From: Arthrobacter sp.
Lineage (GTDB): Bacteria; Actinomycetota; Actinomycetes; Actinomycetales; Micrococcaceae
Length of the DNA: 5,640 nt
Assembly (NCBI GenBank): GCA_025464545.1
Contig: JAODMA010000215.1
Span: 1-5,640 of the forward strand
Direction: 5' to 3'
The position numbers and the translations under genes are program-made. Numbering within the stretch: the stretch's first letter is position 1; each line of letters opens with the position of its first letter. Shown here piece after piece: positions 1 to 5,608 of the stretch. The notes under the pieces were generated by a model. That model was not told the DNA's origin. It saw nothing but the letters and a program-made list of their open reading frames with translations, and did no database searches.

Positions 1-780
1 GTGGTACTTGATCCCCTCGGCGTAGTCGTGCCGCAGAAAGGCGACGTTTCCGATCACCCAGGCGACTTCGCCGGCGAGCTGGGTCATCGAATGGTCGTCC
101 ATCTGCGCGTTCATGTCCTGGCAGTACTGCCAGGCCTCGTCCAGCCGCCCGCTTTCGGCCAGCGCCCCGATCAGCGCCCGCAGCGCCCCGATGATGAGGG
201 TGGATCCCTTGGGCAGGTCGGCGCAGAGCCGCACCGCCTCCTGGGCGTGCGCGACGGCGATGGCCAGCTCCCCGCGCCCGTGGCACACCGCCGCCAGCAT
301 CTGCCGGGCGCGGACGCCCAGGCCCGCCGACTCGGCCGCCATCGGGTGATCCAGCAGCCGTTGCATGAGGTTCTGGCATTCCCTGAGCTCGCCCTGCTTC
401 ATGAGGCATTCCGCCTGCATGTAGGTCATGTTCCACCACGCGCTGGTGTTCTTGGCCTCGAGCGCGATCTGGGCCGCTGCCGCGGCGTGGGTGGCCGCCA
501 GCGGGTAGTCCCTGAGGTCCCAGGCCTGCCGGGCAAAAAGCCCGGCCAGCACGTATTCGGCGTCACTGACGGAGACCGGCTGGCTCCAGGCTTCCAGCGC
601 CTTGGGCGCCAGTTCGAGGCGGCGGGCAAGCTCTTCGATGACATCGGCGGTCGGTTCGCGGCGTCCGGTTTCGAGCAGCGAGATGTAGCTGGGCGAATAC
701 AAGTCCCTGCCCAGTTCCGCCTGGGTAAGACCCCGTTCCAGCCGTTCCGCGCGGAGCTTCTCCCCAAATCCGTTCCCCAT
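1..780 (-). CDS. XRE-family helix-turn-helix regulator with TPR-like C-terminal region (3' end beyond the window)
   Basis: This is probably a cytoplasmic DNA-binding regulator. The first 260 residues are visible and the C terminus lies off the left edge. Residues about 4-60 form an XRE/Cro-type HTH: LRAERLERGLTQAELG, then YSPSYISLLETGRREPT, where the TQAELG and SYISLLETGRR segments fit helices 2-3 and the recognition helix. From about residue 65 the protein is wholly alpha-helical and rich in Ala and Leu, with A/L-spaced helix pairs (YPLAATHAAAAAQIALEA, MQAECLMKQGELRECQNLM, GELAIAVAHAQEAVRLCADL, SGRLDEAWQYCQDM) that look like degenerate tetratricopeptide repeats. The ATG at 780 is chosen because AGGAGGTG lies just upstream and the HTH starts at once. 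An XRE HTH plus TPR region is the architecture of peptide-sensing regulators (Rgg, PlcR, PrgX type), and the gene is divergent from a repeat-peptide gene. I infer that it senses that peptide; the ligand is not proven. It could also be an ordinary TPR regulator of unrelated genes. Confidence 0.9.
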   Translation of the reverse strand, partial: MGNGFGEKLRAERLERGLTQAELGRDLYSPSYISLLETGRREPTADVIEELARRLELAPKALEAWSQPVSVSDAEYVLAGLFARQAWDLRDYPLAATHAAAAAQIALEAKNTSAWWNMTYMQAECLMKQGELRECQNLMQRLLDHPMAAESAGLGVRARQMLAAVCHGRGELAIAVAHAQEAVRLCADLPKGSTLIIGALRALIGALAESGRLDEAWQYCQDMNAQMDDHSMTQLAGEVAWVIGNVAFLRHDYAEGIKYH

Positions 781-784
781 CGGA

Positions 785-792
785 CACCTCCT
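785..792 (-). promoter_or_regulatory. Ribosome binding site of the XRE regulator
   Basis: On the minus strand AGGAGGTG ends four bases before the ATG at 780, leaving six bases between AGGAGG and the start. This near-perfect Shine-Dalgarno sequence fixes the start of the regulator. Confidence 0.8.
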
Positions 793-820
793 AATTCCGG
801 ACATTCTTTGTACTAAATGC

Positions 821-851
821 TTGACAGTCTCTGTGGAAATCATTTTACAAT
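821..851 (+). promoter_or_regulatory. Probable promoter of the repeat-peptide gene
   Basis: A perfect -35 hexamer TTGACA lies at 821-826. TACAAT (one mismatch to TATAAT) lies at 846-851, giving a 19-base spacer; reading TTTACA at 844-849 gives 17. Either puts the transcription start near 856-860 and a leader of about 50 bases before the ATG at 910. This stretch is clearly more A/T-rich than its surroundings. The spacer is slightly long in the first reading, so activator help is possible. Confidence 0.6.
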
Positions 852-860
852 GTGTGTCAA
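821..860. promoter_or_regulatory. Inverted repeat over the divergent promoter region, candidate operator
   Basis: TTGACA at 821-826 is mirrored by TGTCAA at 855-860, a perfect 6-bp dyad centred between 840 and 841. Nested inside it is AAAT-C-ATTT (837-845), flanked by TGT (832-834) and ACA (847-849) in an imperfect palindrome. The two dyads are nearly concentric and cover the -35, spacer and -10 of the peptide promoter. The right arm read on the minus strand is also TTGACA, so it may serve as a -35 for the regulator gene. XRE regulators usually bind palindromes, so this is the natural place for the neighbouring regulator to act. That is inference. Confidence 0.4.
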
Positions 861-899
861 CAAGGTAGTGCAGACTTGGCGAAGACCCCGACGCTTATT

Positions 900-904
900 G
901 AGGA
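900..904 (+). promoter_or_regulatory. Ribosome binding site deciding the ATG at 910
   Basis: GAGGA sits five bases before the ATG at 910. It picks this start over the in-frame ATG at 817, which lies within or upstream of the promoter and would bury the signal peptide behind 31 extra residues. Confidence 0.65.
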
Positions 905-909
905 TCTCT

Positions 910-1146
910 ATGTTGAAGAAGATTGCAGCCGGCGCCCTGCTGGCGGGTGCCCTGGCTTTCGCCGCAGCGGCCCCGGCGCTGTCAGTAAGTGCTATCGGTA
1001 ACTGGCCGGACCCGATGGGCCATACCTCGGCGATCGGCAACTGGCCCGACCCGATGAGCTCGAAAGGCAACCTCTCGGCAATCGGCAACTGGCCGGACCC
1101 GATGACGTCCTCACCGAACATCGGTAACTGGCCGGACCCGATGTAG
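910..1146 (+). CDS. Secreted four-copy repeat peptide precursor (IGNWPDPM x4), candidate pheromone precursor
   Basis: This 78-residue protein has two parts. Residues 1-28 are a classical Sec signal peptide: MLKK as a positive n-region, a hydrophobic Ala/Leu core (about 5-24), and likely signal peptidase I cleavage after APA (residue 23) or after VSA (residue 28). The rest is four copies of IGNWPDPM at residues 29-36, 42-49, 58-65 and 71-78. Short polar linkers (GHTSA, SSKGNLSA, TSSPN) separate them, and the last copy ends at the stop codon. Copies 1-3 are preceded by Ser-Ala, copy 4 by Pro-Asn. No enzymatic domain is present, so the octapeptide or a trimmed form is probably the active product. 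I infer an extracellular signal released by proteolysis, because an XRE/TPR regulator is divergently transcribed next door. Alternatives are a multi-core RiPP precursor, although no maturation enzyme is visible, or a surface-binding peptide. The start at 910 is supported by GAGGA and by the signal peptide beginning there. Confidence 0.85.
   Translation: MLKKIAAGALLAGALAFAAAAPALSVSAIGNWPDPMGHTSAIGNWPDPMSSKGNLSAIGNWPDPMTSSPNIGNWPDPM
994..1143 (+). repeat. Four in-frame 24-bp repeats encoding IGNWPDPM
   Basis: The copies lie at 994-1017, 1033-1056, 1081-1104 and 1120-1143. Copies 1 and 4 are identical at all 24 bases. Copies 2 and 3 differ from them only at third codon positions (GGT/GGC for Gly, CCG/CCC for Pro). 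Linkers are 15, 24 and 15 bases and share little sequence apart from Ser-Ala codons before copies 2 and 3. Confidence 0.95.
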
Positions 1147-1159
1147 GCAATATTTGCAG

Positions 1160-1254
1160 AGGAGCCCCGGGACAGGTTGAACTGGAAGTCAGAACTGAAT
1201 TTCTCAGTTCAACTTCCGGGGAGCAGTTCATACCACGTCCAGGGGCTCCTTTTT
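1160..1254 (+). terminator. Long structured rho-independent terminator after the peptide gene
   Basis: AGGAGCCCC (1160-1168) pairs perfectly with GGGGCTCCT (1242-1250), which runs into a T tract (1250-1254, then CTT). GGAC (1170-1173) with GTCC (1237-1240) extends the outer stem past one mismatch. Inside is a second hairpin: GTTGAACTG (1176-1184) with CAGTTCAAC (1205-1213). It competes with GAACTGA (1192-1198) paired to TCAGTTC (1204-1210), extended by GGAAGT (1184-1189) with ACTTCC (1212-1217). It begins 13 bases after the stop codon. The 95-base size and mutually exclusive inner stems are unusual for a simple terminator. Confidence 0.7.
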
Positions 1255-1340
1255 CTTGCGCAGCTGTCCCGTCGCCGGCAGTTCCGCCCGCAGTACCGCT
1301 GGTCCCGCCCGCGTCCGCGCCCCGCTGGTCCCGAAAGGAC

Positions 1341-1366
1341 TGTCCGGGCACAGAAAACTCCGGACA
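1341..1366. repeat. Short inverted repeat between the two terminators
   Basis: TGTCCGG (1341-1347) and CCGGACA (1360-1366) form a perfect 7-bp dyad around a 12-base loop. The surrounding non-coding stretch (1255-1368) also holds CCGCTGGTCCCG twice (1296-1307 and 1322-1333). I see no gene here; the dyad may be an accessory hairpin behind the tRNA terminator. Confidence 0.35.
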
Positions 1367-1368
1367 CA

Positions 1369-1404
1369 AAGAAGAGGGCCTTCCGAGTGGAAGACCCTCT
1401 TCTT
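1369..1404 (-). terminator. Rho-independent terminator of tRNA-Pro
   Basis: On the minus strand AAGAAGAGGG-T-CTTCC pairs with GGAAG-G-CCCTCTTCTT around an ACTC loop. This is a 16-bp stem with one U-G wobble, followed by a T-rich TTCTTTG run. It begins three bases after the encoded CCA end of the tRNA, so it almost certainly ends the tRNA transcript. Confidence 0.85.
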
Positions 1405-1407
1405 GAT

Positions 1408-1484
1408 TGGTCGGGATGACAGGATTTGAACCTGCGACCTCGTCGTCCCGAACGACGCGCGCTACCAAGCTGCGCCACATCCCG
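1408..1484 (-). tRNA. tRNA-Pro (anticodon CGG), 3' CCA encoded
   Basis: The gene reads from 1484 down to 1408, 77 bases including CCA. The acceptor stem CGGGATG pairs with CATCCCG, followed by the discriminator A and CCA. The D arm has GCGC stems around AGCTTGGTA. The anticodon stem CGTCG/CGACG encloses the loop TTCGGGA, with anticodon CGG at 1450-1448. The T arm has GCAGG/CCTGT around the loop TTCAAAT. It reads CCG proline codons, which are frequent in high-GC genomes. It lies 99 bases downstream of, and codirectional with, the ABC operon. I see no convincing promoter in that gap, so it may have its own divergent-consensus promoter or receive read-through. Confidence 0.97.
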
Positions 1485-1583
1485 ATCCGCTGCTACAAAA
1501 GCAACTTCACAAGAGTATCCGATGGCGGCCCCGGATGCGAAATCGGCCGGCGGTGCGTCCCGCGCGTGGACCGGAGAGGGGGC

Positions 1584-3413
1584 TCAGACCAGCGAGTCTT
1601 TCCAGGCTTCGTGCAGCCGGGCAAAGCGCCCGCCGCCGCCAATCAGCTGCTCCGGGGTGCCGTCTTCGACCACGCGGCCGTCGTGCACCACCAGGACCCG
1701 GTCGGCGGTCTCAACCGTGGAGAGGCGGTGCGCGATGATGAGCGCGGTCCGGCCGGCGTCGTTGCCGATGCCCTGCAGGAGCCGGGCGAGGCCGTTCTGC
1801 ACGAGACGTTCGGACGGGATGTCCAGCGAGGACGTTGCCTCGTCGAGGATCAGCACGGCAGGGCGCGCCAGGAAGGCCCGGGCGAAGCTGATCAGCTGGC
1901 GCTGCCCGGCTGAAACGCGGCCGCCGCGCTTGTTGACGTCCGAGTCGTAGCCCTCCGGGAGTTCCTGGATGAATTCGTGGGCACCCACCGCCTTGGCGGC
2001 ATCCTCGATCTCCTGCCGCGACGCTTCGGGGCGGCCCAGGGCGATGTTGTCCGCCACGGAGCCGCTGAACAGGAAGGCCTCCTGGGTGACCATGACCACG
2101 TTCCGCCGCAGATCGGCCGTCGTGAGCTGGCGCAGGTCCACGCCGTCGAGCAACAGGGACCCGGAGGAGACGTCGTAGAACCGGGCAATCAGCTTGGCGA
2201 ACGTCGATTTTCCGGCTCCAGTCTGGCCCACGAGGGCCACAGTCTGGCCGGCCGGGATGTGCAGGTCCATGGCCGGGATGATCACCGGACCATCCCCGTA
2301 ACGGAACTCGACGCCGCGGAACTCGATGGTGCCCTTCGCGTCGGGCAGGGCCACCGGATTCTTGGGCGGCCGGACGGTGGGGACTTCCTCAAGCAGCCCG
2401 GAGACCTTTTCGAGCGCAGCCTGGGCGCTCTGGAAGGAGTTGTAGAACATCGCCATCTGGTCCACCGGCTGGAAGAAGCGTTTGGTGGACAGGATCAGGG
2501 CCAGCAGCACTCCGACGGCGAGGTCCCCGCCAAGCACCCGGAAGCCACCGAAGAGCAACACGACGGCGACGCAGACGTTTCCGATCAGCACCAGGCCCGG
2601 CTGGAAGACGCCGTTGAGGTTGATCGAGCGGACGGTGACCTTGCGGTAGTCCTCGGCGAGTCCGGTGTAGCGGACCGAGTTTTCGCGTTCCTTGCGGAAG
2701 GCCTTGACCGCGCGGATGCCGGTCATCGTCTCAACGAAATGCACGATCAACCGGGCGGAGACCACGCGTGATTCGCGGAAGGCGATCTGGGAGTGCTTCT
2801 GGTACCAGCGGGCCAGGAAATACATCGGCACGCCCGCCGCCAGCACCAGCAGCCCGCTGCGCCAGTCCAGCGCAAACACCGTGGCGGCAGTAAACATCAT
2901 GAACAACAGCCCGGACGCGAGTGAACTCACCCCCGAGTCCAGAAGCTCGCGGAGCGCCTCAAGGTCCGAGGTCTGCCGGGCGATGATGCGCCCGGAAGTG
3001 TATTTTTCGTGGAACTCCAGGCTCAGCCGCTGGGTGTGCCGGAAAACCCGCACCCGCAGGTCCAGCAGCATCGCCTGGCTGAGTCTCGCCGTCGAGGTCA
3101 CGTACAGGGCAGTGAGCCCTGCCGTCGCGACGGCCGCGGCAAGGTAGGCAGCGCCGGTGAGCACCAGCGGGAGGCTGTCGCCGGAGCGGAGGGCCGGCAG
3201 GGCCCGGTCGATGCCGAAGGCGATCAGCGCCGGCCCGGCGACCCGCGCCGCCTGGGAGAGTACGACGGCGGCGATGGTCAGCCAGAAACGGCGGCGGACC
3301 GGGCGGATCAGGGAACGCAGCAGGGCAAGGGAGCGGCGCCGGACGGTTCTGCTCTCGCTCTTGGACAGGTGCGCGTTGTCCTCGTTGGCGGTGCCGAAGG
3401 TGGTGCTGCTCAA
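1584..3413 (-). CDS. ABC exporter half-transporter, consensus-ATPase subunit (609 aa)
   Basis: This is an inner-membrane half-transporter with fused TMD and NBD, a normal length for the type IV (ABCB-like) exporter fold. A basic N terminus (about 20-45) precedes six predicted membrane helices (roughly 43-70, 82-106, 160-182, 185-205, 268-290, 295-312). The NBD starts near 362. Walker A is GQTGAGKST (396-404), the Q-loop Gln is 444, the signature is VSAGQ (500-504, altered from LSGGQ), Walker B plus catalytic Glu is VLILDE (520-525), the D-loop is SSLD (528-531) and the switch His is 562 in AHRLST. The start is TTG at 3413, overlapping the upstream stop in TTGA, with GAGGAGG seven bases before it. 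It pairs with the 605-aa upstream product to form a heterodimer of the LmrCD/BmrCD/TM287-288 kind. Its intact Walker B with the partner's LSGGQ forms the hydrolytic site. The substrate cannot be told; drug, lipid or peptide export are all known in the family. Confidence 0.93.
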   Translation of the reverse strand: MSSTTFGTANEDNAHLSKSESRTVRRRSLALLRSLIRPVRRRFWLTIAAVVLSQAARVAGPALIAFGIDRALPALRSGDSLPLVLTGAAYLAAAVATAGLTALYVTSTARLSQAMLLDLRVRVFRHTQRLSLEFHEKYTSGRIIARQTSDLEALRELLDSGVSSLASGLLFMMFTAATVFALDWRSGLLVLAAGVPMYFLARWYQKHSQIAFRESRVVSARLIVHFVETMTGIRAVKAFRKERENSVRYTGLAEDYRKVTVRSINLNGVFQPGLVLIGNVCVAVVLLFGGFRVLGGDLAVGVLLALILSTKRFFQPVDQMAMFYNSFQSAQAALEKVSGLLEEVPTVRPPKNPVALPDAKGTIEFRGVEFRYGDGPVIIPAMDLHIPAGQTVALVGQTGAGKSTFAKLIARFYDVSSGSLLLDGVDLRQLTTADLRRNVVMVTQEAFLFSGSVADNIALGRPEASRQEIEDAAKAVGAHEFIQELPEGYDSDVNKRGGRVSAGQRQLISFARAFLARPAVLILDEATSSLDIPSERLVQNGLARLLQGIGNDAGRTALIIAHRLSTVETADRVLVVHDGRVVEDGTPEQLIGGGGRFARLHEAWKDSLV

Positions 3414-5227
3414 CGGGAAACCTCCTCGGCCTCAAGGTCCGACAGTTCGGAGTCCAGGTCCCGTGGTCCGGGGTCGAGGCTCGCGATGACGTACCGGTAG
3501 TGGCTGTTGTGCGCCAGCAGCTCGACGTGGCTGCCCACAGCGGTGATCCGGCCGTCCTCGAGCAGCGCCACCCGGTCCGCCAGTGCCACCGTGGACGGGC
3601 GGTGGGCGACGATCAGCGTGGTCGTGTCCGCGAGGACCTCCCGCAGCCTGTGCTCGACGAGTTCCTCCGTGTTGACGTCCAAGGCGGAGAGCGGGTCGTC
3701 GAGGACCAGCACCTTCGGCCGGGCGGCGATGGCGCGTGCCAGGGCGAGGCGCTGGCGCTGGCCCCCCGAGAGGCTGAGCCCTTCCTCGCCGATCAGCGTG
3801 TCCAGCCCGTCGGGCAGGGAATAGGCGAAGTGGGCCTGGGCGACATCGAGCGCCTCTTCCAGGGCCTCCTCGCGGTGGGCCTGAGAACTGGTGTCCGGGG
3901 CGCCGAGGAGCACGTTGTCCCGGACTGAGCTGGAGAACAGGGTGGTGTCTTCGAAGGCCACGGCGACGACGGTCCGCAGTTCCTCGACACTGAATTCGCG
4001 CAGGTCCACGCCGTCGATCGTGATGGCGCCAGCCGTGACGTCATAAAGCCGGGGGACCAGCTGGAGCAGGGCGCTTTTGCCGCTGCCCGTGATCCCGACG
4101 AGCGCCATGGTCTCGCCCGGTCTAATGTCCAGGCTGATGTCCTTCAGGATCGGCTTGTCGACGGCGTCCTCGAAGGCGAAGGCGGCGTTGCGGAAACTGA
4201 GGGCGCCCTGGAGCTCGGCGGGGCGGCGCGGGTGCTCCGGGCTGGTGATGGTGTTGACCGAGTCCATGACCTCGAAGTGGCGGTCTATGGCGGTTTTAGC
4301 AGTTAATGCCATCGCCAGCAGCATGCCGCAGAACTCCACCGGTGCCGCGATCACGGCGGCGGTGGCGAAGAACGCCACGAGCGCTCCGATGCTGAGTTCC
4401 CCGGTGGAAGCCAGCAGCAGGCCGACGACGAGTCCGGCACCGAGGGCCAGTTCGGGCAGCAGGGTGACGACCAGGCTGAAGACGGCCAGGTGCCTGGCCT
4501 TGGCGATCTCGGTCTGGCGGAGCTCCTCGGCCTGTTCATTGAAGTGCTCCAGCGCCTCACGGCTGCGGCCGAACGCCTTGAGCACCCGGATGCCATGCAC
4601 GGACTCCTCGACCGTGGTGGCGAGGTCGCCGGCCTGGTCCTGGCTGCGGCGGGCCACCTTGCTGTAGCGGGTCCGGAAACGGAAGCCGTAGATCATGATC
4701 GGCGCCGCGGCGGCGAGGAAGATCAGGGCCAGCTGCCAGCTCATCGAGAACATCACGACGACGCCGATCACCACGGTCAGGGTGGTCACCACGAGCATGA
4801 TGGCACCGAAGGCCATCCAGCGGCGCAGGAAGTTCAGGTCGGTCATGGCACGGGAGAGCAGTTGCCCGGATCCCCAGCGGTCATGGAAGGACACCGTGAG
4901 ATCCTGCAGATGGCCGTACAGGGACACCCGCATCCGGGTCTCGACTGTGGTGGCGGGGTTGATCACGAACTGCCGCCGCAGCGCCACGAGGCCCGCCTCG
5001 GCGAAGCCCAGGCCCAGGATTACGAGGGAGGCGATCCAGACCGCGTCCGTGCTCCCGCCGGGGCGGAGGGATTCATTGACCAGGACCCGGAGCACCTGCG
5101 GGATGGTCAGGGCCACCACACTGGCCAGCAGCGCGCAGAGCAGGCCCAGGACAAGGCGCGGCAAGATCGGCCTGACGTGGGGGTAAAGACGGCTGATGGA
5201 GGAGAAAAAGGGAGTCTGCTTGGCCAT
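3410..5227 (-). CDS. ABC exporter half-transporter, degenerate-ATPase subunit (605 aa)
   Basis: This is the first gene of the two-gene exporter operon, another TMD-NBD half-transporter in the cytoplasmic membrane. Six predicted helices lie at about 22-48, 62-84, 138-160, 162-182, 248-273 and 278-305, with intracellular loops such as [18 protein letters not shown] (114-131). The NBD begins near 342. Walker A is GITGSGKSA (378-386) and the signature is a perfect LSGGQ (486-490). Walker B ends LVLDD, so Asp511 replaces the catalytic Glu. Glu426 (AFEDTTLF) stands where the Q-loop Gln is expected. The switch His is 542 (AHRPST). These changes mark the non-hydrolytic member of heterodimeric exporters, matching the altered signature in the 609-aa partner. 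The C terminus carries an acidic tail (about 585-605). The ATG at 5227 has a modest AAGAAG five bases upstream. The substrate is unknown from sequence alone. Confidence 0.93.
   Translation of the reverse strand: MAKQTPFFSSISRLYPHVRPILPRLVLGLLCALLASVVALTIPQVLRVLVNESLRPGGSTDAVWIASLVILGLGFAEAGLVALRRQFVINPATTVETRMRVSLYGHLQDLTVSFHDRWGSGQLLSRAMTDLNFLRRWMAFGAIMLVVTTLTVVIGVVVMFSMSWQLALIFLAAAAPIMIYGFRFRTRYSKVARRSQDQAGDLATTVEESVHGIRVLKAFGRSREALEHFNEQAEELRQTEIAKARHLAVFSLVVTLLPELALGAGLVVGLLLASTGELSIGALVAFFATAAVIAAPVEFCGMLLAMALTAKTAIDRHFEVMDSVNTITSPEHPRRPAELQGALSFRNAAFAFEDAVDKPILKDISLDIRPGETMALVGITGSGKSALLQLVPRLYDVTAGAITIDGVDLREFSVEELRTVVAVAFEDTTLFSSSVRDNVLLGAPDTSSQAHREEALEEALDVAQAHFAYSLPDGLDTLIGEEGLSLSGGQRQRLALARAIAARPKVLVLDDPLSALDVNTEELVEHRLREVLADTTTLIVAHRPSTVALADRVALLEDGRITAVGSHVELLAHNSHYRYVIASLDPGPRDLDSELSDLEAEEVSR
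3421..3427 (-). promoter_or_regulatory. Ribosome binding site supporting the TTG start of the second ABC gene
   Basis: GAGGAGG lies seven bases upstream of the TTG at 3413, inside the last codons of the upstream gene (its Glu-Glu-Val). Together with the TTGA start/stop overlap this supports translational coupling. The first internal ATG in this frame is only at codon 115, beyond the first two membrane helices, so it is not a plausible start. Confidence 0.75.
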
Positions 5228-5271
5228 GCCTGCTTCTTAAAACGTGCCCGCGGTATCTGACGCAACTGGAT

Positions 5272-5292
5272 GTAGTTTCCTGTAGCAACTAC
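5272..5292. repeat. Inverted repeat upstream of the ABC operon
   Basis: GTAGTT (5272-5277) and AACTAC (5287-5292) are perfect 6-bp arms around nine bases, and TGTAG is also directly repeated (5271 and 5281). It lies about 45-65 bases before the ABC start codon, close to the probable transcription start, so it could be an operator for an unseen local regulator or a leader hairpin. Confidence 0.35.
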
Positions 5293-5304
5293 CCTAAGCC
5301 ATCG

Positions 5305-5320
5305 AGTGACCTGGTTCACA
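5305..5320. promoter_or_regulatory. CRP/GlxR-like palindrome upstream of the ABC operon
   Basis: AGTGA-CCTGGT-TCACA matches the CRP/FNR-type consensus TGTGA-N6-TCACA at nine of ten defined bases. The class is known in actinobacteria through GlxR. It lies about 80-90 bases upstream of the first ABC start and overlaps the weak promoter proposed there. A chance match is possible. Confidence 0.35.
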
Positions 5321-5385
5321 GCAAATCGGCAACCTCAGAATCTCGCCCAGTGATGACATTCCGCAATGCCCTCGCCGCGTGCCCT

Positions 5386-5486
5386 CCGGCGGGACATGTC
5401 CAGTCCTGGCAGCGGGGTATGGACATAAGCCCACGGCCCGGCGGGACATGTCCAGTCCTGGCAGCGGGGTATGGACATAAGCCCAC
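5386..5486. repeat. Two identical 49-bp direct repeats (period 52 bp)
   Basis: Copies at 5386-5434 and 5438-5486 are identical over 49 bases and separated by GGC. Each carries the perfect palindrome GGACATGTCC (5392-5401, 5444-5453) and then TGGACAT, which pairs with ATGTCCA from the first part (5396-5402 with 5420-5426 in copy 1) to form a 7-bp stem with a 17-base loop. After copy 2, AGCCCAC (5480-5486) pairs with GTGGGCT (5498-5504) around an ATGTCC-bearing loop. The unit could be a mobile intergenic palindromic element or a tandem protein-binding site. Confidence 0.85.
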
Positions 5487-5503
5487 TATGTCCAGCCGTG
5501 GGC

Positions 5504-5608
5504 TCAGGGGGAGGGCATGTCCCCCGGGGACGTCGGGGTCAGGGGGAGGGCATGTCCCGCGGGGACGTCGGGCTCAGGAGGAGGGCATGTCCTGCGGGGA
5601 CCGCAGGA
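5504..5608. repeat. Three 35-bp tandem repeats rich in G
   Basis: Units start at 5504, 5539 and 5574 with TCAGGGGGAG or TCAGGAGGAG and share the core GAGGGCATGTCC followed by a G-run and GAC. Units 1 and 2 differ at two of 35 bases. Unit 3 has diverged further but gains a perfect hairpin, CCTGCGG-GGA-CCGCAGG (5591-5607). A further TCAGGGG at 5617 may begin a degenerate unit, so the array could continue past the right edge. They share ATGTCC with the 49-bp repeats to the left. Confidence 0.8.

Noticed and set aside
1..816. Long plus-strand open frame (271 codons) across the left end
   Set aside because: It is the antisense of the XRE regulator, which has a clear HTH and a strong ribosome binding site. 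The plus-strand product has no recognisable domain and an implausible Pro/Arg/Gly-rich composition.
817..909. N-terminal extension of the repeat-peptide protein from the ATG at 817
   Set aside because: It would start in the promoter region, has no ribosome binding site, and would place 31 residues before a textbook signal peptide.
840..1121. Minus-strand frame reading repeated GSGQLPIAE
   Set aside because: This is the shadow of the IGNWPDPM repeats. It has no signal peptide or start context, and the sense frame has all the expected features.
910..1146. Multi-core RiPP precursor
   Set aside because: There is no modifying enzyme in the window, and the Sec signal peptide argues against a cytoplasmic leader-guided pathway. 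The core lacks Cys, Ser or Thr. Kept as an alternative because genes beyond the left edge are unseen.
1177..1419. Short plus-strand frame between the peptide gene and the tRNA
   Set aside because: It lies across a terminator hairpin and a second terminator, with no ribosome binding site and no coding character.
1977..2771. Plus-strand frame of 264 codons, and similar long frames at 3009-3500 and 4490-5260
   Set aside because: They are antisense to the two ABC genes, produced by high-GC third-position bias. They contain His/Asp/Gly-rich strings without known domains.
1584..5227. ABC pair as dedicated exporter of the repeat peptide
   Set aside because: The peptide precursor has a Sec signal peptide, neither ABC protein carries a C39 leader-peptidase domain, and the operon is separated from it by two terminators and a tRNA. 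A link cannot be excluded but is not supported.
5228..5260. Promoter for the ABC operon using TTTTAA near 5240 with TTGCGT upstream
   Set aside because: Both hexamers match consensus poorly, and the start of transcription would fall at or within the ribosome binding site.
5386..5608. CRISPR array
   Set aside because: The units are tandem or separated by only 3 bases, with no unique spacers of 30-40 bases. The two unit types differ and no cas gene is present.
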